A DNA stretch of 20,306 nucleotides from a virus. The position numbers and the translations under genes were made by a program. Below are positions 6,672-14,490 of this stretch, one piece after another (positions within the stretch are counted from its first letter, which is position 1; every line of letters begins with the position of its first letter). The stretch covers positions 1 through 20,306 of IMG/VR virus record IMGVR_UViG_3300017750_000165. One strand, given 5' to 3'. Below the pieces are notes generated by a model, which ran no database searches, was not told the DNA's origin, and saw only the letters and a list, made by a program, of their open reading frames with translations.

Positions 6672-7082
6672 ATGGCTTTTGTACATGGTAAAGATAGCGT
6701 ATTTAAGTTAGATAATTCTAGTGGATCACTCACAGATATATCTACTTATGTAAATTCTATTGACTTCCCGCAAACTGCAGATGTGGCTGAAACAACCACA
6801 CTTGGAGACGGAAGCAAATCGTATATAGTTGGACTTAAAGATAGCACTTTATCAGTTGCAGGTCTTTGGGACGCAACTGCAGACGCAATTTTTGGTGCAG
6901 TCGTTGGTCAATCAGCTACTCTATCCTTTGAATATTCCCCTGAAGGTACAGGATCTGGAAAGATTAAATATACAGGAGAGGCCATAATGACAAGTTATGC
7001 TAAAAACTCCCCTGTTGGAGATGTAGTATCATATTCAGGAGATTTTCAAGTGAGTGGAGCTGTGACTAGAGGCACACACTAA
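6672..7082 (+). CDS. Tail tube paralog, short copy
   Basis: These 136 residues are paralogous to the N-terminal domain of the preceding gene over their full length, but without the added C-terminal beta domain. Shared blocks are 'HGKDS', 'DISTYVNSIDFPQTADVAE', 'GLWDATADAIFG' and 'SPVGDVVSYSGDFQVSG'. AAGGAG at 6658-6663 precedes ATG 6672 by 8 bases, a strong ribosome site suggesting high expression. It stands alone between the long tube protein and the tail chaperones. It may be the main tube subunit with the long copy as a decorated form, or the reverse. Protein abundance in virions would decide. Confidence 0.8.
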   Translation: MAFVHGKDSVFKLDNSSGSLTDISTYVNSIDFPQTADVAETTTLGDGSKSYIVGLKDSTLSVAGLWDATADAIFGAVVGQSATLSFEYSPEGTGSGKIKYTGEAIMTSYAKNSPVGDVVSYSGDFQVSGAVTRGTH

Positions 7083-7106
7083 TATTAAAATAGAGTAAAG
7101 GAACAC

Positions 7107-7454
7107 ATGGAAATATTAAATTTAGATAATATAAATAAGATCCCTGATGTGCCTGTTAAAGAAATTGAAATTCCCGAGTGGGAAGCAAAAATACAGGTAA
7201 AGGGTTTAACTAAAAAAATGCAAGTTGAACTTGCAAGGATAAGCACTGATGACGGGAAAGACGCATTTGATTATCAAAAGGCTTTACTCAAAGCTAGTGT
7301 CATTAATCCACAATTAGATGATGACGCAATAGATAATCTTTATGAAAAAGACGCAGTTATTATAGATAGAATTTTTGTAGAAATTGCAGATTTGAACGGA
7401 ATTGGAGGAGACATACAGACAGAAATGTCTGATGAGTTTCAAGAACAATCCTGA
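7107..7454 (+). CDS. Tail assembly chaperone, upstream part (gpG-like)
   Basis: This 115-residue protein directly before a tape measure gene has the typical acidic helical makeup of gpG-like chaperones: 'EIEIPEWEAKIQVKGLTKK', 'VELARISTDDGKDAFDYQK', and a C-terminal 'DLNGIGGD' close to the stop. Such proteins coat the tape measure protein before tube assembly. AAAGGA lies upstream of ATG 7107. The end (TGA 7452-7454) overlaps a second frame that continues the chaperone, and a +1 shift in 7437-7454 would join them. The gene order and the overlap support the call more than any single motif. Confidence 0.85.
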   Translation: MEILNLDNINKIPDVPVKEIEIPEWEAKIQVKGLTKKMQVELARISTDDGKDAFDYQKALLKASVINPQLDDDAIDNLYEKDAVIIDRIFVEIADLNGIGGDIQTEMSDEFQEQS

Positions 7455-7626
7455 TACCTTTTTTCAGTTTAGATTAGCTCGTGATCTATCCATGACAGTT
7501 GCAGAACTTCGTAGTAAAATGTCTTCATACGAGTATAACCAATGGGTAGCCTTTTATGTTTATGAACAAGATGAGCAGAATAAGGCAGTTGCGTTAGCAC
7601 AAGCAGAAAGTAATAAAAGAAGGTAA
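7432..7626 (+). CDS. Tail assembly chaperone, downstream part (gpT-like), probably made by +1 frameshift
   Basis: This frame lies +1 to the preceding gene and is open from before TTG 7402 to TAA 7624-7626. It contains 'NPDTFFQFRLARDLSMTVA', then 'ELRSKMSSYEYNQWVAFY', a well-known signature of gpT-type domains ('M.....L..RMSS.E...W.AFY'). A separate start at ATG 7432 is possible, but GGAGGAG (7404-7410) is too far from it. In this family the part is normally reached by ribosomal frameshifting to give a G-T fusion. The fusion would carry about 170 residues and recruit tube subunits to the tape measure protein. The coordinates given are the independent-start version. Confidence 0.75.
   Translation: MSFKNNPDTFFQFRLARDLSMTVAELRSKMSSYEYNQWVAFYVYEQDEQNKAVALAQAESNKRR
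7437..7454 (+). promoter_or_regulatory. Candidate +1 programmed frameshift site in the tail chaperone genes
   Basis: In the upstream frame the codons run gat gag ttt caa gaa caa tcc tga. At TTT-C (7437-7440) a Phe tRNA with GAA anticodon could re-pair perfectly on TTC after a +1 step, giving DEF followed by KNNPDTFF. At TCC-TGA (7449-7454) a slow stop codon follows a codon that could slip to CCT. That resembles the proline/stop +1 site described for Listeria phage PSA. Either gives the gpG-gpT fusion. A -2 shift, as in phage Mu, would also fit the frames. Confidence 0.5.
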
Positions 7627-7628
7627 AA

Positions 7629-10109
7629 ATGGGTGCAGGATCAGATTTAATAATCAGGATAGCCACAAAAGGAGCTAATCTTGCAAAAGCCCAATTAAAC
7701 GGATTAGGAAAATCAAGCACCTTACTTGGTGGAAAATTTGGTAAATTAGCTAAAGTCGGTGTAGCAGGTTTAGGACTTGCTATGATCGGAGTAGCAAAGG
7801 TTGTTTCAGACAGTATAAAGGCCTTTGCAGATTTTGACGATAAATTAACACAATCTATCGCAATTATGAAAACAACAGATGCTCAAAATGAGCAAATGGC
7901 TCGGACTGCAAGACAAGTTGCTACTGAAACTGCAATTTCAGCAAGTGAAAGTGCTGAAGCATACTTTTTCTTAGCCTCAGCAGGTTTAGACGCAGAACAG
8001 TCAATTGCGGCTTTACCTCAAGTAGCAAAATTCGCACAAGCAGGTATGTTTGATATGGCTACTGCAACAGACTTAGCAACAGACGCACAATCAGCATTAG
8101 GATTAACTGTTAAAGACGCTCAACAAAACCTAATGAATTTAACAAGAGTGACTGATGTTTTAGTAAAAGCAAACACATTAGCAAACGCAACAGTTCAGCA
8201 ATTCTCTGAAGCCTTAACAACAAAGGCAGGTGCGGCTTTAAAGGTTGTAAATAAAGATATTGAGGAAGGTGTTGCAGTTCTTGCGGCTTTCGCTGATCGT
8301 GGTGTAAAAGGTGCTGAAGCAGGAGATAAACTTAACCAAATACTTCGTGATATTCCAAGAGCGACTGCAAAAAATGGAGAGGAATTTGAAAAACTTGGTT
8401 TAAAGATATTTGACACAGAAGGCAATATGAGAAATGTTGCTGATGTTATTGAGGAACTTGATAGAGTGTTAGGCCCTATGAGTGACGAATTGAAGGCAGG
8501 CACACTTGATCAATTAGGTCTTAATCGTGGTGTTGCAGACGGAATAAAAATCTTATCAGGTGCAACAGATCAAATAAGAAACTACGAAAATGAACTTAGA
8601 AAGGCTTCAGGAACAACGCAAGAAATTGCAGAAAAACAATTAGAAAGTTTTAAAGCACAAGTACAAATATTAAATAATGGGCTTGATAATTTAAAAATTA
8701 CCATTGGGCAAGATTTAGTTCCTTCTTTAACAGGTTTAGTTAAACAAACTCAAGTGACTGTTGAAAGGTTTCAAAATTTTAAGAACAGAACAGATGAGGC
8801 TTCAAAAGGAATTAAAGCACTTATTGCAATTATTGTTAGTGCAATAGCAGTTGCTTTTGGGCCTATTGGAATTGGTATCGCACTTGTGACTACGGGCTTA
8901 ATTGCACTTGGTAAGGCAATTGGTAGAAGTAATGATAAGTATGTTGAGGCAAAACATAGCGCTGAAAGACTTAATGACGCATACGCAAGACAACAATATT
9001 ATTTAGGATTTGTAGCAGATGACACAGAAAAAGTCACACAAGCTCATACTGAATTAGCTGATGTTTATGACGGAACTAATTTAACAGTTAAAGAATTAAC
9101 TGATCTTATTAGAGAAAATAATGTGGCTATGGGAGAGAACACAGAGGAAGCCTTAGCAAACGCTCAAGCGTACGAGGAGAGCCTTCTAGGAGGCTTACAG
9201 AGTGTTTTAAATGCCTTTGATCAACTACAAGCAATGCAAGATCGTGTTGATCGTGCAGAAACTAAGCGAAATAAAGCACTTGAAAAACAAATAAAAGCAG
9301 AGGAAGGTGTCTCTGACGCAACAACAGAATTAGAAAAGGCAAAAGAAAAATTAATTGATGTACAAGGTTTAGGTGCTCAAATAACTAACGAGGAAGCACT
9401 CGCTATTGCAAGACAAGAGGAAGCAATTAATAACTTACGAAATGAGGAGGAACTTTCAGCAATTCAAAAACTTGAACTTGCAGTAATGGAGGAAAACCTA
9501 ACAAAACTTCGTGAGGACGCAGTTGCTATTTCACAAGAGGAAGAAAAAGCGCTTGATAATGTTAAAAGAGCAGAGGACGACCTTGTTAAAGCAAAAGATT
9601 TACACAAAGAAGCCATAAATGGAGTGACTGAGGCACAAAAACAATTAAACAAGTTAAGTGAAAAATCAGCAAGAAACTTATTAGAACAGGCAATAGCACA
9701 GGAAAACTTAACAAAGGCATTAGCAGATTTTGGTGTTGGAACTAAGGGATATGAGGACGCATTAGATAAATTAGCAAATATTACGGGAGAAAAAATTGGA
9801 GAGATCAATGGTCTTTTTGGATCACTCTTTAGTAATGCAAGTAGCTTATCAAAAGTCGGAATTGATTTAGGCCCTTCAACAAGTTCAGGTGGTAATGGTG
9901 GTGGTAATGGTGGTAAAGGACCTCAAAAATTCCCTGCAACAACAGGAAATACAACTGCAACAAGACCAAAATTAACTGCAGAAATGTTAGGAGAAACAAA
10001 TATAAATATATTTAATCAAGGCACAAATGTTGGAACTTCAGATGAATTTATTGAAAGTGTATCTCAAGCATTTCAAGAGGCAAAAAAACGCGGAGTTGAG
10101 TTTTTGTAA
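7629..10109 (+). CDS. Tape measure protein
   Basis: At 826 residues this is the longest protein in the window and follows the chaperones, as tape measures do. Residues about 40-60 are a glycine/alanine-rich hydrophobic patch. Residues about 60-380 carry the phage tail tape measure domain ('SIKAFADFDDKLTQSIAIM', 'QVATETAISASESAEAYFF', 'LASAGLDAEQSIAALPQVA'). Residues about 394-436 are strongly hydrophobic (IIVSAIAVAFGPIGIGIAL) and could insert in the host membrane during DNA entry. Residues about 530-700 are long charged coiled coil, and about 752-764 are a Gly/Asn linker. At roughly 0.15 nm per residue the tail would be near 120 nm. The start ATG 7629 follows AGAAGG. Confidence 0.95.
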   Translation: MGAGSDLIIRIATKGANLAKAQLNGLGKSSTLLGGKFGKLAKVGVAGLGLAMIGVAKVVSDSIKAFADFDDKLTQSIAIMKTTDAQNEQMARTARQVATETAISASESAEAYFFLASAGLDAEQSIAALPQVAKFAQAGMFDMATATDLATDAQSALGLTVKDAQQNLMNLTRVTDVLVKANTLANATVQQFSEALTTKAGAALKVVNKDIEEGVAVLAAFADRGVKGAEAGDKLNQILRDIPRATAKNGEEFEKLGLKIFDTEGNMRNVADVIEELDRVLGPMSDELKAGTLDQLGLNRGVADGIKILSGATDQIRNYENELRKASGTTQEIAEKQLESFKAQVQILNNGLDNLKITIGQDLVPSLTGLVKQTQVTVERFQNFKNRTDEASKGIKALIAIIVSAIAVAFGPIGIGIALVTTGLIALGKAIGRSNDKYVEAKHSAERLNDAYARQQYYLGFVADDTEKVTQAHTELADVYDGTNLTVKELTDLIRENNVAMGENTEEALANAQAYEESLLGGLQSVLNAFDQLQAMQDRVDRAETKRNKALEKQIKAEEGVSDATTELEKAKEKLIDVQGLGAQITNEEALAIARQEEAINNLRNEEELSAIQKLELAVMEENLTKLREDAVAISQEEEKALDNVKRAEDDLVKAKDLHKEAINGVTEAQKQLNKLSEKSARNLLEQAIAQENLTKALADFGVGTKGYEDALDKLANITGEKIGEINGLFGSLFSNASSLSKVGIDLGPSTSSGGNGGGNGGKGPQKFPATTGNTTATRPKLTAEMLGETNINIFNQGTNVGTSDEFIESVSQAFQEAKKRGVEFL

Positions 10110-11377
10110 TGCCTGTTGATTTTGACAGTAATGTAAGCCTAAAAGTTCAAGTTGCTTTTGACAGTAATCCCTTTGACGCAACACAATCATATACAGACAT
10201 TTCTACTTATGTTAGGCAAATAAACACAAAACGAGGTAGAACAAATGAATTGGGGCAGTTTATAAATGGAACTGCAACACTAACATTAAGTAATGCAGAT
10301 AACAGGTTTAATCCAAATAATACTTCAAGCCCTTATTATGACAGTGGGAATTCAATTACAAAAATACAACCTTATAAAAATGTAAGAATTACTGCAACAT
10401 ACGATAGTGTAGAATATCCTATTTTTTTTGGTTTTCTTGACACGATCCCTGTAAAATATCCTGCTTTAGGTGCTGATAGCACAGTTGATTTTAACTGTGT
10501 TGATGCTTTTAAGATATTTAATTCACAAAACTTTGAGAGTGCAGGTTGGAGACTTGGTAGAGGTGGTTTTAGTGAAATTGGAGAAACAAGTGTTTTGGGG
10601 TATGAGGATATACAGGAATTAAGCTCTGCTAGAATTTCAAGAATATTAAATTTAGTTCAATTCCCAAGTGCTTTAAGAGATATTCAAACAGGAACAAATC
10701 AAGTGCAGGTACAAAGTGGAACAAACACAAACATATTAACTGCTTTAAGGGACTGCGAATTAGCCGAAAATGCACAATTTTTTATTGGAAGGGACGGAAA
10801 GGCAGTTTTTAGAAATAGAGATTATAAACTTTCAAACACAAAAGCAACAACAGTTCAAGCAATATTTAGTAATGACGGATCAAACTTACCATATACAAAT
10901 GTTGTGACTAGCTTTGATTTAAACGAAATTATTAATGTTTATGAGTGGATAAGAAAAAATGGATCAACACAATATATTTCAGACGGAGATAGTGTGCAGA
11001 GATACAGGCCTTTAACAAGCAATAAAACAACCTTAAACATAAGTGACGCAGATGTTTTGTCGTTAATTGAGCAAAAAATTGCAGAAACTGCACTTCCTAT
11101 TGTGCGTGTTGATCAATTACAGATTAATCCTAGACAAAATACAAGTATTTGGGAAAAGGCACTTGGTCTTGAATTTGGAGATAGAATATCAGTTAAGATA
11201 GTTAATCCTGATACTTCAAGCTATACTGATGAGTTGTGGATAGAAAGTATAAGCCACAATATAAACGCAAGCGCTCAATCGTGGAATTGGAGTTTAACTC
11301 TTAGTCCTGCAAGCTCAAGTGCATGGGTATTAGGCTCTGCTAGACTTGGAATTGGAACAAGATTTGCGTATAGTTAA
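10109..11377 (+). CDS. Minor tail protein / tail-tip (hub-like) protein
   Basis: This 422-residue beta-rich protein follows the tape measure gene with a one-base overlap (TAATG). Its N-terminus has 'LKVQVAFDSNPFDATQSYT', then 'DISTYVRQINTKRGRTNEL' and 'GTATLTLSNADNRFNPNNT'. By memory this is the standard opening of actinophage minor tail proteins placed after the tape measure ('...D(V/I)(T/S).YVR...RGR..EL..F..GTA...L.N.D.RF.P.N'). The middle has 'ALRDCELAENAQFFIGRDG' and the end 'WIESISHNINASAQSWNWS', as in gp27-like hub or distal tail proteins. It probably forms the ring at the tail end; an exact hub versus distal tail role cannot be fixed from sequence. Confidence 0.8.
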   Translation: MPVDFDSNVSLKVQVAFDSNPFDATQSYTDISTYVRQINTKRGRTNELGQFINGTATLTLSNADNRFNPNNTSSPYYDSGNSITKIQPYKNVRITATYDSVEYPIFFGFLDTIPVKYPALGADSTVDFNCVDAFKIFNSQNFESAGWRLGRGGFSEIGETSVLGYEDIQELSSARISRILNLVQFPSALRDIQTGTNQVQVQSGTNTNILTALRDCELAENAQFFIGRDGKAVFRNRDYKLSNTKATTVQAIFSNDGSNLPYTNVVTSFDLNEIINVYEWIRKNGSTQYISDGDSVQRYRPLTSNKTTLNISDADVLSLIEQKIAETALPIVRVDQLQINPRQNTSIWEKALGLEFGDRISVKIVNPDTSSYTDELWIESISHNINASAQSWNWSLTLSPASSSAWVLGSARLGIGTRFAYS

Positions 11378-11392
11378 TAATAAGGAGATTTA

Positions 11393-11701
11393 ATGGGAGC
11401 AGGTTTTAAAGTATGGACAACAGGAGATCTTGTCAATGCGTCTGATTTTAATAATTATGTACAAGAACAAGTAATTGGAGTTTTCGCAAGTACAAGTGCT
11501 AGAGATAGTGCAATTTCTAGCCCTGAAGAAGGTATGTTTGCGTATTTAAGCGATACAAACACACTTTCTTTTTATAACGGATCATCTTGGGCAAGTTTTA
11601 TTGGAGAAGGAGACATAACAGGTGTCACAATCACAACAGGAAGCACTTCAGGCTTAGCAGGTGGGCAACTGCAACTTCGGGAGCATTTTCATCTACATTA
11701 G
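11393..11701 (+). CDS. Small minor tail protein, 5' part of a gene split by a frameshift
   Basis: The frame starts at ATG 11393 behind AAGGAG and encodes 'GFKVWTTGDLVNASDFNNY', then 'VFASTSARDSAISSPEEGM' and 'FAYLSDTNTLSFYNGSSW'. This is a pattern I know from small tail proteins of actinophages and marine phages ('TW..G..L.A.D.N.Y...Q...F.....R.....P..G.....D...L..Y.G..W'). After 'GDITGVTITTGSTSGLAGG' the frame continues as 'QLQLREHFHLH' and stops, which looks unnatural. The natural continuation lies one base back in frame -1 from 11665. I treat this as the front half of one gene. It may attach to the tail tip or fibre base. Confidence 0.7.
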   Translation: MGAGFKVWTTGDLVNASDFNNYVQEQVIGVFASTSARDSAISSPEEGMFAYLSDTNTLSFYNGSSWASFIGEGDITGVTITTGSTSGLAGGQLQLREHFHLH

Positions 11702-11865
11702 TAATATCTCCTAATTTAGCAACTTCAGCTACAGTCGCTGGATCTGACATTGTAATGATCGGAGACGCAGACGACAGTAATAATTTAAAAAAGACAACTG
11801 CACAGGATATTGCTAATTTGGCAACACCAGGAGTTTCTTTAGGTCTAGTATTGGCTCTATCATAG
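11665..11865 (+). pseudogene. 3' part of the split minor tail gene, out of frame
   Basis: Reading from 11665 in the -1 frame gives 'ATATSGAFSSTLVISPNLA', then 'TSATVAGSDIVMIGDADDS' and 'NNLKKTTAQDIANLA', ending at a TAG at 11863-11865. It follows on from 'TSGLAGG' of the preceding part. Inserting one G into GGG at 11663-11665 would join the two into a single protein of about 157 residues. Elements like 'SD.(I/V)..(G/A)DADDSNN.KK.T.Q.I..L' are common in phage fibre-base proteins, from memory. There is no ribosome site for separate expression. It could be a sequence error, a real lesion or a slip site. Confidence 0.55.
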
Positions 11866-11878
11866 GAAAGGAAGTTAA

Positions 11879-12205
11879 ATGGCAGACACGCTACATTCAG
11901 TTCAGGGAGTTTTAGGAACTTCAGCAGGAGACATTGTTGATGCAGTACCTTCAAGCACAACTGAAACTGTAATTGGTATTCTTGTATCTAATGTAAGTGG
12001 ATCAAGTGCAGATGTGACTATTGATCTAAGTGTGACAAAATCAGGTGGATCATTGAGACACATATTAAACAATGTATCTTTACCATTTGGGACTACAATA
12101 GAAATTACAACAAAAATAACACTTGAAACAGGAGATAAGCTTCAAGGTTTATGCTCTGCAGCTTCAAGTGCTGAATATAATGTATCATTTTTGCGTCAAA
12201 CATAA
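11879..12205 (+). CDS. Small beta-rich tail-associated protein (108 aa), unknown function
   Basis: ATG 11879 follows GGAAAGGAAG. The protein is 'MADTLHSVQGVLGTSAGDI', then 'VPSSTTETVIGILVSNVSG', 'ADVTIDLSVTKSGGSLRHI', 'VSLPFGTTIEITTKI' and 'LETGDKLQGLCSAASSAEY'. The layout of beta strands ending in 'L..GD.L......AS.....N...S.L' is that of small marine phage tail or fibre-associated proteins, but I know no experimental function. It sits between the split tail-tip gene and the six fibre-like genes, so an adaptor or a fibre-base subunit is the likeliest role. It has no signal peptide or membrane segment. Confidence 0.75.
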   Translation: MADTLHSVQGVLGTSAGDIVDAVPSSTTETVIGILVSNVSGSSADVTIDLSVTKSGGSLRHILNNVSLPFGTTIEITTKITLETGDKLQGLCSAASSAEYNVSFLRQT

Positions 12206-12216
12206 GGAGTTAATTT

Positions 12217-12840
12217 ATGGCTTACTTAGGAACGCAACCTAATGATGTAAAAACTAATCAAGGGATTTATACACCTTCAGAAATACTTGAACTTGAAACA
12301 AACGGTCATTGGGGAGGATCGCTTGAACTTATACAAAGTCAAGATGTATCAGGCTCAACAACTGTAAATTTTACGGATTTAAAAGAAAATATTTATGATA
12401 CACATATTCTACAATTTAATAATTTGAATTATGCAAGTACAACAGATAATACTTCTATAAGGCTTTCTAACGACGGTGGAAGCACTTACGAAAGTGGAAG
12501 TGTTTATAGTTTTACTATGCAATATGCAAGTTCAGTTGCAGGATTTAACGAATACAGAAGCACAAATACAACAATGTGGCAACCTTTACTTTTAGGTGGT
12601 AATGTTGCTAACGCAACTTGTAATGGATATGTTTATTTGTATAATTTAGGTGTTAGCACTGCATATTCATATCACTCAACACAAGGAACAACTTTTTCTA
12701 ATACAAGCCACCACGCTCAAGGTATGTATTTTGGTGGTGGTGTTTATAAAGCAAGTGAAAAAATAGACGCTTTTCAGATTTTTGGAGATAGCAGTGGAAG
12801 TATGACTGCAAAAATTACTTTATATGGATTAAAAAAATGA
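12217..12840 (+). CDS. Fibre-like protein A, first triplet, with N-terminal attachment segment
   Basis: These 207 residues open with an attachment-like segment 'YLGTQPNDVKTNQGIYTPS' and 'EILELETNG', followed by the single beta-sandwich domain shared by all six genes in this block. That domain runs 'TVNFTDLKENIYDTHILQF', 'NDGGSTYESGSVYSF', 'GYVYLYNLGVSTAYSY' and a closing 'AKITLYGLKK'. Its closest partner is the protein at 13852-14490, which has the same opening and 'GYAYLYDMGNSLKYS'. This suggests receptor-binding or fibre subunits. A strong AAGGAG precedes the start; the following genes lack one and overlap by 4 bases, so this may be the entry point of a translationally coupled block. Confidence 0.75.
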   Translation: MAYLGTQPNDVKTNQGIYTPSEILELETNGHWGGSLELIQSQDVSGSTTVNFTDLKENIYDTHILQFNNLNYASTTDNTSIRLSNDGGSTYESGSVYSFTMQYASSVAGFNEYRSTNTTMWQPLLLGGNVANATCNGYVYLYNLGVSTAYSYHSTQGTTFSNTSHHAQGMYFGGGVYKASEKIDAFQIFGDSSGSMTAKITLYGLKK

Positions 12841-13346
12841 GTAGCCAAAGGTTAATTAAAAAAACAACAATTAGTAGTGCAGTCACTTCGGTAAATGTAG
12901 AAAATGTATTTAGCAGTGATTTTCTCGTATATAAAATTATAACTTCAGATATTGTCACTTCCACAGGTGCAAGTTTAAGCTTACGATTTATAAACTCGGC
13001 AGGATCAATAATTAGTACAGGCTATCAATACGGATTTTTGCGTATGCGTACAAGTGGTTTTAATGATGTAAATGAAACTTCAGGCACAAGTTTATCTGAG
13101 GCATTCGGGCAAAATAATACTGCTACGGGTAGTGGAGCAATTAGTTATGTTTATAATCCTTTTTTAAGTACCTCACCAACTTTTTTTTCTATGCAAGGTA
13201 GTTTTATGAGTGGAACAGAAACAAGAACATATCGTTATCAAGGTGTACAAACTGCTCATACTGTCAATACAGGTTATCATTTTTTTGCAGAAAGTGGGAA
13301 TATAACAGAAGGCAACATAGAAGTTTTTGGAGTTAGAGAAATATGA
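12837..13346 (+). CDS. Fibre-like protein B, first triplet
   Basis: These 169 residues comprise the shared beta domain only, with no attachment segment. Marks of the B subgroup are 'LRFINSAGSIISTGYQYGF', 'ISYVYNPFLSTSPTFFSMQ' and the ending 'GNIEVFGVREI'. These resemble 'TRLIDSGGNVISDSEY' and 'VYIYNPANSSSYTFLQGAS' of the protein at 14490-15026. The start overlaps the previous stop (ATGA at 12837) and no ribosome site is visible, so translation should depend on the A gene. The function is probably tail fibre or receptor-binding subunit, inferred from domain type and position between tail-tip and lysis genes. Confidence 0.7.
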   Translation: MSSQRLIKKTTISSAVTSVNVENVFSSDFLVYKIITSDIVTSTGASLSLRFINSAGSIISTGYQYGFLRMRTSGFNDVNETSGTSLSEAFGQNNTATGSGAISYVYNPFLSTSPTFFSMQGSFMSGTETRTYRYQGVQTAHTVNTGYHFFAESGNITEGNIEVFGVREI

Positions 13347-13855
13347 GTTTAATACAAGTAGCAACAACAAGTGTATCTAATGTAAGCACTTTTTCAATTA
13401 CAGGTATTGATGACAATAGTGTGTATAAATTAGTTTTACATGAGTTATATATGAATTCTGACGGTGCAAGGCCTCGTATGAGATTTACAAAATCAAGCGA
13501 CAGTTCTGCAGATACAACTTCAAACTATGACGGAAAAACTATGGATATGTATGTTAATCAAAGTTTTTATGACAGTAATTTTACTAATGCAGATTATTAC
13601 AATGGTTTTTCTATGGGTACAACAAACACAGAAAGTTTAATGGGAGTTTATTATGTGTATAACTTTAATAATTCAAGTGAGTATAGTTTTATTACAATAG
13701 AGGAATTTACTTGTAATAATGCAGGAGAGTATGCAGGTAGAGTTGGTAGTCTTTGTTTAACAGTTAATCAAGCAACAAATGGTTTTATGTGGCATAGTTC
13801 CTCTAATAATATTGCAAACGCAAAAGCAACTCTTTATAAGGTACTTGGATCATGA
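13343..13855 (+). CDS. Fibre-like protein C, first triplet
   Basis: These 170 residues are again the shared domain alone. C-subgroup marks are 'PRMRFTKSSDSSADTTSNY', 'VYYVYNFNNSSEYSFITIE' and the end 'AKATLYKVLGS'. They match 'INCRILKSDNSDDDSSNYD' and 'LHLFNFNNADDYNYLTVEM' in the protein at 15023-15562. It overlaps both neighbours by 4 bases. The Ser/Asn/Tyr-rich composition and predicted beta strands suit an exposed adsorption protein. I have no family name that I would defend, and the receptor is unknown. Confidence 0.7.
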   Translation: MSLIQVATTSVSNVSTFSITGIDDNSVYKLVLHELYMNSDGARPRMRFTKSSDSSADTTSNYDGKTMDMYVNQSFYDSNFTNADYYNGFSMGTTNTESLMGVYYVYNFNNSSEYSFITIEEFTCNNAGEYAGRVGSLCLTVNQATNGFMWHSSSNNIANAKATLYKVLGS

Positions 13856-14490
13856 GTAGCGAATTTGGATATATCCCACAAAGCCCTGATCAAAGTTTTC
13901 AAAATAATAAAGGAATTCTTACTCCAACTGATATTTATGAGTTAAGTATTGCTGATAAATATACTAATTATGGACAATTAGACTTAATAGAAACAATTAC
14001 TTTCAGTTCAGTTAGCACAGTTAGCTTTACAGATTTACCTATTGAAAAATATGAAGTGTTTTTTTTAACTTATTATTTTCATAGTGGAAGTCATGATGTA
14101 GGAATATTTGGAAGGTTTGGGCAAGGAACTACTTATAGAGACAGTAATAATAAATATGCTAATTATTATGGAGAAGCTGATAACACATTTGCAAGTTATT
14201 CCTCAACTTCAATGTGGGCTCATCAGCATGCTAATTTAGGCTCTATGGCTACAAGCCCTGACGGTTTAGCTTTTACGGGTTATGCTTATCTTTATGATAT
14301 GGGAAATTCATTAAAATATAGTAAAGCAACAATACACAGTTCTTACACTTCTAGAACTGATGACACTTGTGCCTTTAATATTGGTGGTGCATTATATCCT
14401 GTTGCAGAAATGAACAATAGTTATTCTATATTCCCAAATACAGGCAGTTGCAGTGGGTACGCAAGTATGTATGGAATTAGGTACTCATAA
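13852..14490 (+). CDS. Fibre-like protein A', second triplet, with N-terminal attachment segment
   Basis: These 212 residues start 'EFGYIPQSPDQSFQNNKGI' followed by 'LTPTDIYEL', which aligns with the attachment segment of protein A (NQGIYTPSEILEL). The rest is the shared domain: 'TVSFTDLPIEKYEVFFLTY', 'GYAYLYDMGNSLKYSKATI' and the end 'YASMYGIRYS'. It restarts the A-B-C order after gene C, with a 4-base overlap to C. The next gene overlaps by one base (TAATG at 14488-14492). Because only A and A' carry the attachment segment, B and C type proteins probably assemble onto an A type protein. That is inference from layout. Confidence 0.72.
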   Translation: MSSEFGYIPQSPDQSFQNNKGILTPTDIYELSIADKYTNYGQLDLIETITFSSVSTVSFTDLPIEKYEVFFLTYYFHSGSHDVGIFGRFGQGTTYRDSNNKYANYYGEADNTFASYSSTSMWAHQHANLGSMATSPDGLAFTGYAYLYDMGNSLKYSKATIHSSYTSRTDDTCAFNIGGALYPVAEMNNSYSIFPNTGSCSGYASMYGIRYS

